From an uncultured Spirochaetia bacterium (GTDB lineage: Bacteria > Spirochaetota > UBA4802 > JAGODF01), in contig CALCJG010000007.1 in the NCBI GenBank assembly GCA_937967705.1, positions 1 to 6,422 of the forward strand: a stretch of 6,422 nucleotides of DNA. Reading direction: 5' to 3'. The notes under the pieces were generated by a model. That model saw nothing but the letters and a program-made list of their open reading frames with translations. It ran no database searches and was not told where the DNA came from. Of the stretch, positions 5,231-6,422 are shown piece by piece (the stretch's first letter is position 1; the number at the start of each line of letters is the position of its first letter). The translations under genes were made by a program, and so were the position numbers.

Positions 5231-6422
5231 TTACAGAAGTACCTCCACCCTCTCCTTAATGCCGTTCAGCTTTTTCCGGTGCTCAAGTTTGTTCATTGCA
5301 TCCACAAAAGAGAGGATACCGGCAACGGATATGTCGATGTTGACCCCGTTGCCGAAAACCTTGATCTCCCTACCCTGGTAGTCCTCCTTGACTGTAACCG
5401 CAACCTCGCAAAGGGCGTCCGAACCGCCGGTGATGGCCACCAGGTTGAAGGATTCGATCCTGGCGCTGGTTCCCGTTATTTTCTTTACTGCGTTGATCCC
5501 CGCGTCCACGCCCCCGTTCCCGTGGGCTACATCAAAGACTTCGCTGTTGTCCTTCTCCCGGTCCCGTATGGTGACGAGGGTCATCGGGGGGGAGTACATG
5601 CCCGTAGAGATCTGCACGTTGGACACTTTATAGCGTCCCTTTTCCTTGTAGACGGCTTCCCCGATGAGAACCTCAAGGTCTTCGTCATGGATCTCCTTCT
5701 TGACGTCCGCCAGCGCCTTGAAGTATTTAAAGAACCTCTCCAGGTCCTCGCCGTCGAGTTCATATCCCAACCCCCTGAGCCTGTCGATGACGGCATGACG
5801 CCCGGAGTGTTTTCCCAGAACGAGGGTCGATTTCGCGATTCCCACATCCTCGGGCTTCATGATTTCGTAGGTCATCGTGTTCTTGAGCAGGCCGTCCTGA
5901 TGAATGCCGGACTCATGGGCAAAGGCGTTGGCCCCTACTATGGCCTTGTTGGGCTGAACGGTTACTCCGGTGATATGAGTCAGCAGTTTGCTGGTCGCCA
6001 TGATCTGCCGGGTGTTGATATCCGTGTAAATGCCGAAAATGTCGCTCCGGGTCTTAACAGCCATCACGGCTTCTTCCATGGAGGTGTTGCCCGCCCTCTC
6101 TCCTATGCCGTTGACGGTGCATTCAATCTGACGGGCCCCCGCCTGTACCGCCGCCAGAGAGTTGGCCACAGCAAGTCCCAGATCGTTGTGACAGTGAACG
6201 GAAATGACGGCCTTTTCGATGTTTTTTACATGATCCATGAGATAGCTGATGAGGTCATAGAACTCCGAAGGGATGGTATATCCCACCGTATCGGGAATAT
6301 TTACGGTCGTTGCCCCGGCATCGATGACCGCCTCCACCATGCGGGCCAGGTAAACCCTGTCGCTTCGGGTTGCGTCCATCGGAGAGAACTCCACATTGGG
6401 TGTGTAGGACCTGGCCCGAGTA
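5231..6422 (-). CDS. leuA: 2-isopropylmalate synthase, 5'-truncated by the window edge
   Basis: LeuA condenses acetyl-CoA with 2-oxoisovalerate to 2-isopropylmalate, the committed step of leucine synthesis. About 396 C-terminal codons are present; the frame stays open to base 6422 (reading RSYTPNVEFSPMDATRSD at the edge), so a GTG at 6392-6394 is an internal valine, not a start. The missing roughly 120 residues include the DTTLRDGEQ-type metal and substrate motif. What remains shows the metal-binding HCH of VHCHNDLG (about 6188-6196), NGIGERAGNTS, GANAFAHESGIHQDG, TYEIMKPEDVG and LGKHSGRHA, all LeuA-type rather than citramalate or homocitrate synthase. The C-terminal LeuA dimer/regulatory domain is complete (STGMYSPPM through GNGGVDAGINAVKKI to the end), so leucine feedback inhibition is expected. 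It is convergent with the diguanylate cyclase and ends 10 bases from the shared hairpin. Confidence 0.95.
   Translation of the reverse strand, partial: TRARSYTPNVEFSPMDATRSDRVYLARMVEAVIDAGATTVNIPDTVGYTIPSEFYDLISYLMDHVKNIEKAVISVHCHNDLGLAVANSLAAVQAGARQIECTVNGIGERAGNTSMEEAVMAVKTRSDIFGIYTDINTRQIMATSKLLTHITGVTVQPNKAIVGANAFAHESGIHQDGLLKNTMTYEIMKPEDVGIAKSTLVLGKHSGRHAVIDRLRGLGYELDGEDLERFFKYFKALADVKKEIHDEDLEVLIGEAVYKEKGRYKVSNVQISTGMYSPPMTLVTIRDREKDNSEVFDVAHGNGGVDAGINAVKKITGTSARIESFNLVAITGGSDALCEVAVTVKEDYQGREIKVFGNGVNIDISVAGILSFVDAMNKLEHRKKLNGIKERVEVLL

Noticed and set aside
6392..6394. GTG as the start codon of leuA
   Set aside because: The frame stays open upstream to the window edge with family-conserved residues (RSYTPN before VEFSP), so this is an internal valine codon and the gene is cut by the edge.

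Overview
The window reads as a bacterial chromosomal fragment with a roughly high-50s percent GC (estimated by eye), dense gene packing, and conserved housekeeping genes. The mix of a PhoRtcB-type RNA ligase next to archease, a soluble multi-PAS diguanylate cyclase, FolD and a full-length-type LeuA is compatible with an anaerobic deltaproteobacterium (Desulfobacterota), but that placement rests on general resemblance and is only a moderate-to-weak inference. No tRNA, rRNA, CRISPR array, insertion sequence, phage gene or integration site is visible.

Layout. Bases 1-49 are not biological: they match the Illumina TruSeq indexed (P7-side) adapter including what looks like the index-23 barcode, so genomic sequence starts at about base 50 and the left edge is a library fragment end. 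A short leader (50-111) precedes four genes on the plus strand: rtcB (112-1566), archease (1568-1999), folD (2068-2958) and a four-PAS/GGDEF diguanylate cyclase (2966-5179). Gaps are 1, 68 and 7 bases; the 68-base gap before folD holds two back-to-back hairpins and a strong Shine-Dalgarno sequence. A hairpin at 5183-5220 separates this group from a convergent minus-strand leuA (5231 to beyond the right edge), of which the first roughly 120 codons are missing.

How the genes relate. RtcB and archease form a well-known functional pair: archease speeds guanylylation and turnover of the RtcB RNA ligase, and their 1-base spacing implies co-translation. FolD makes the one-carbon folates for purines, formyl-Met-tRNA and methionine. 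The diguanylate cyclase has an intact GGEEF active site and RxxD inhibitory site and four cytosolic sensor-like domains of unknown ligand. FolD and the cyclase are probably co-transcribed; whether they share a transcript with rtcB-archease is uncertain. LeuA is the first committed step of leucine synthesis and is transcribed separately towards the cluster. I see no clearly new biological system; the most notable points are the adapter at the edge, the hairpin pair before folD, the diverged archease N-terminal motif and the repeated PAS architecture of the cyclase.
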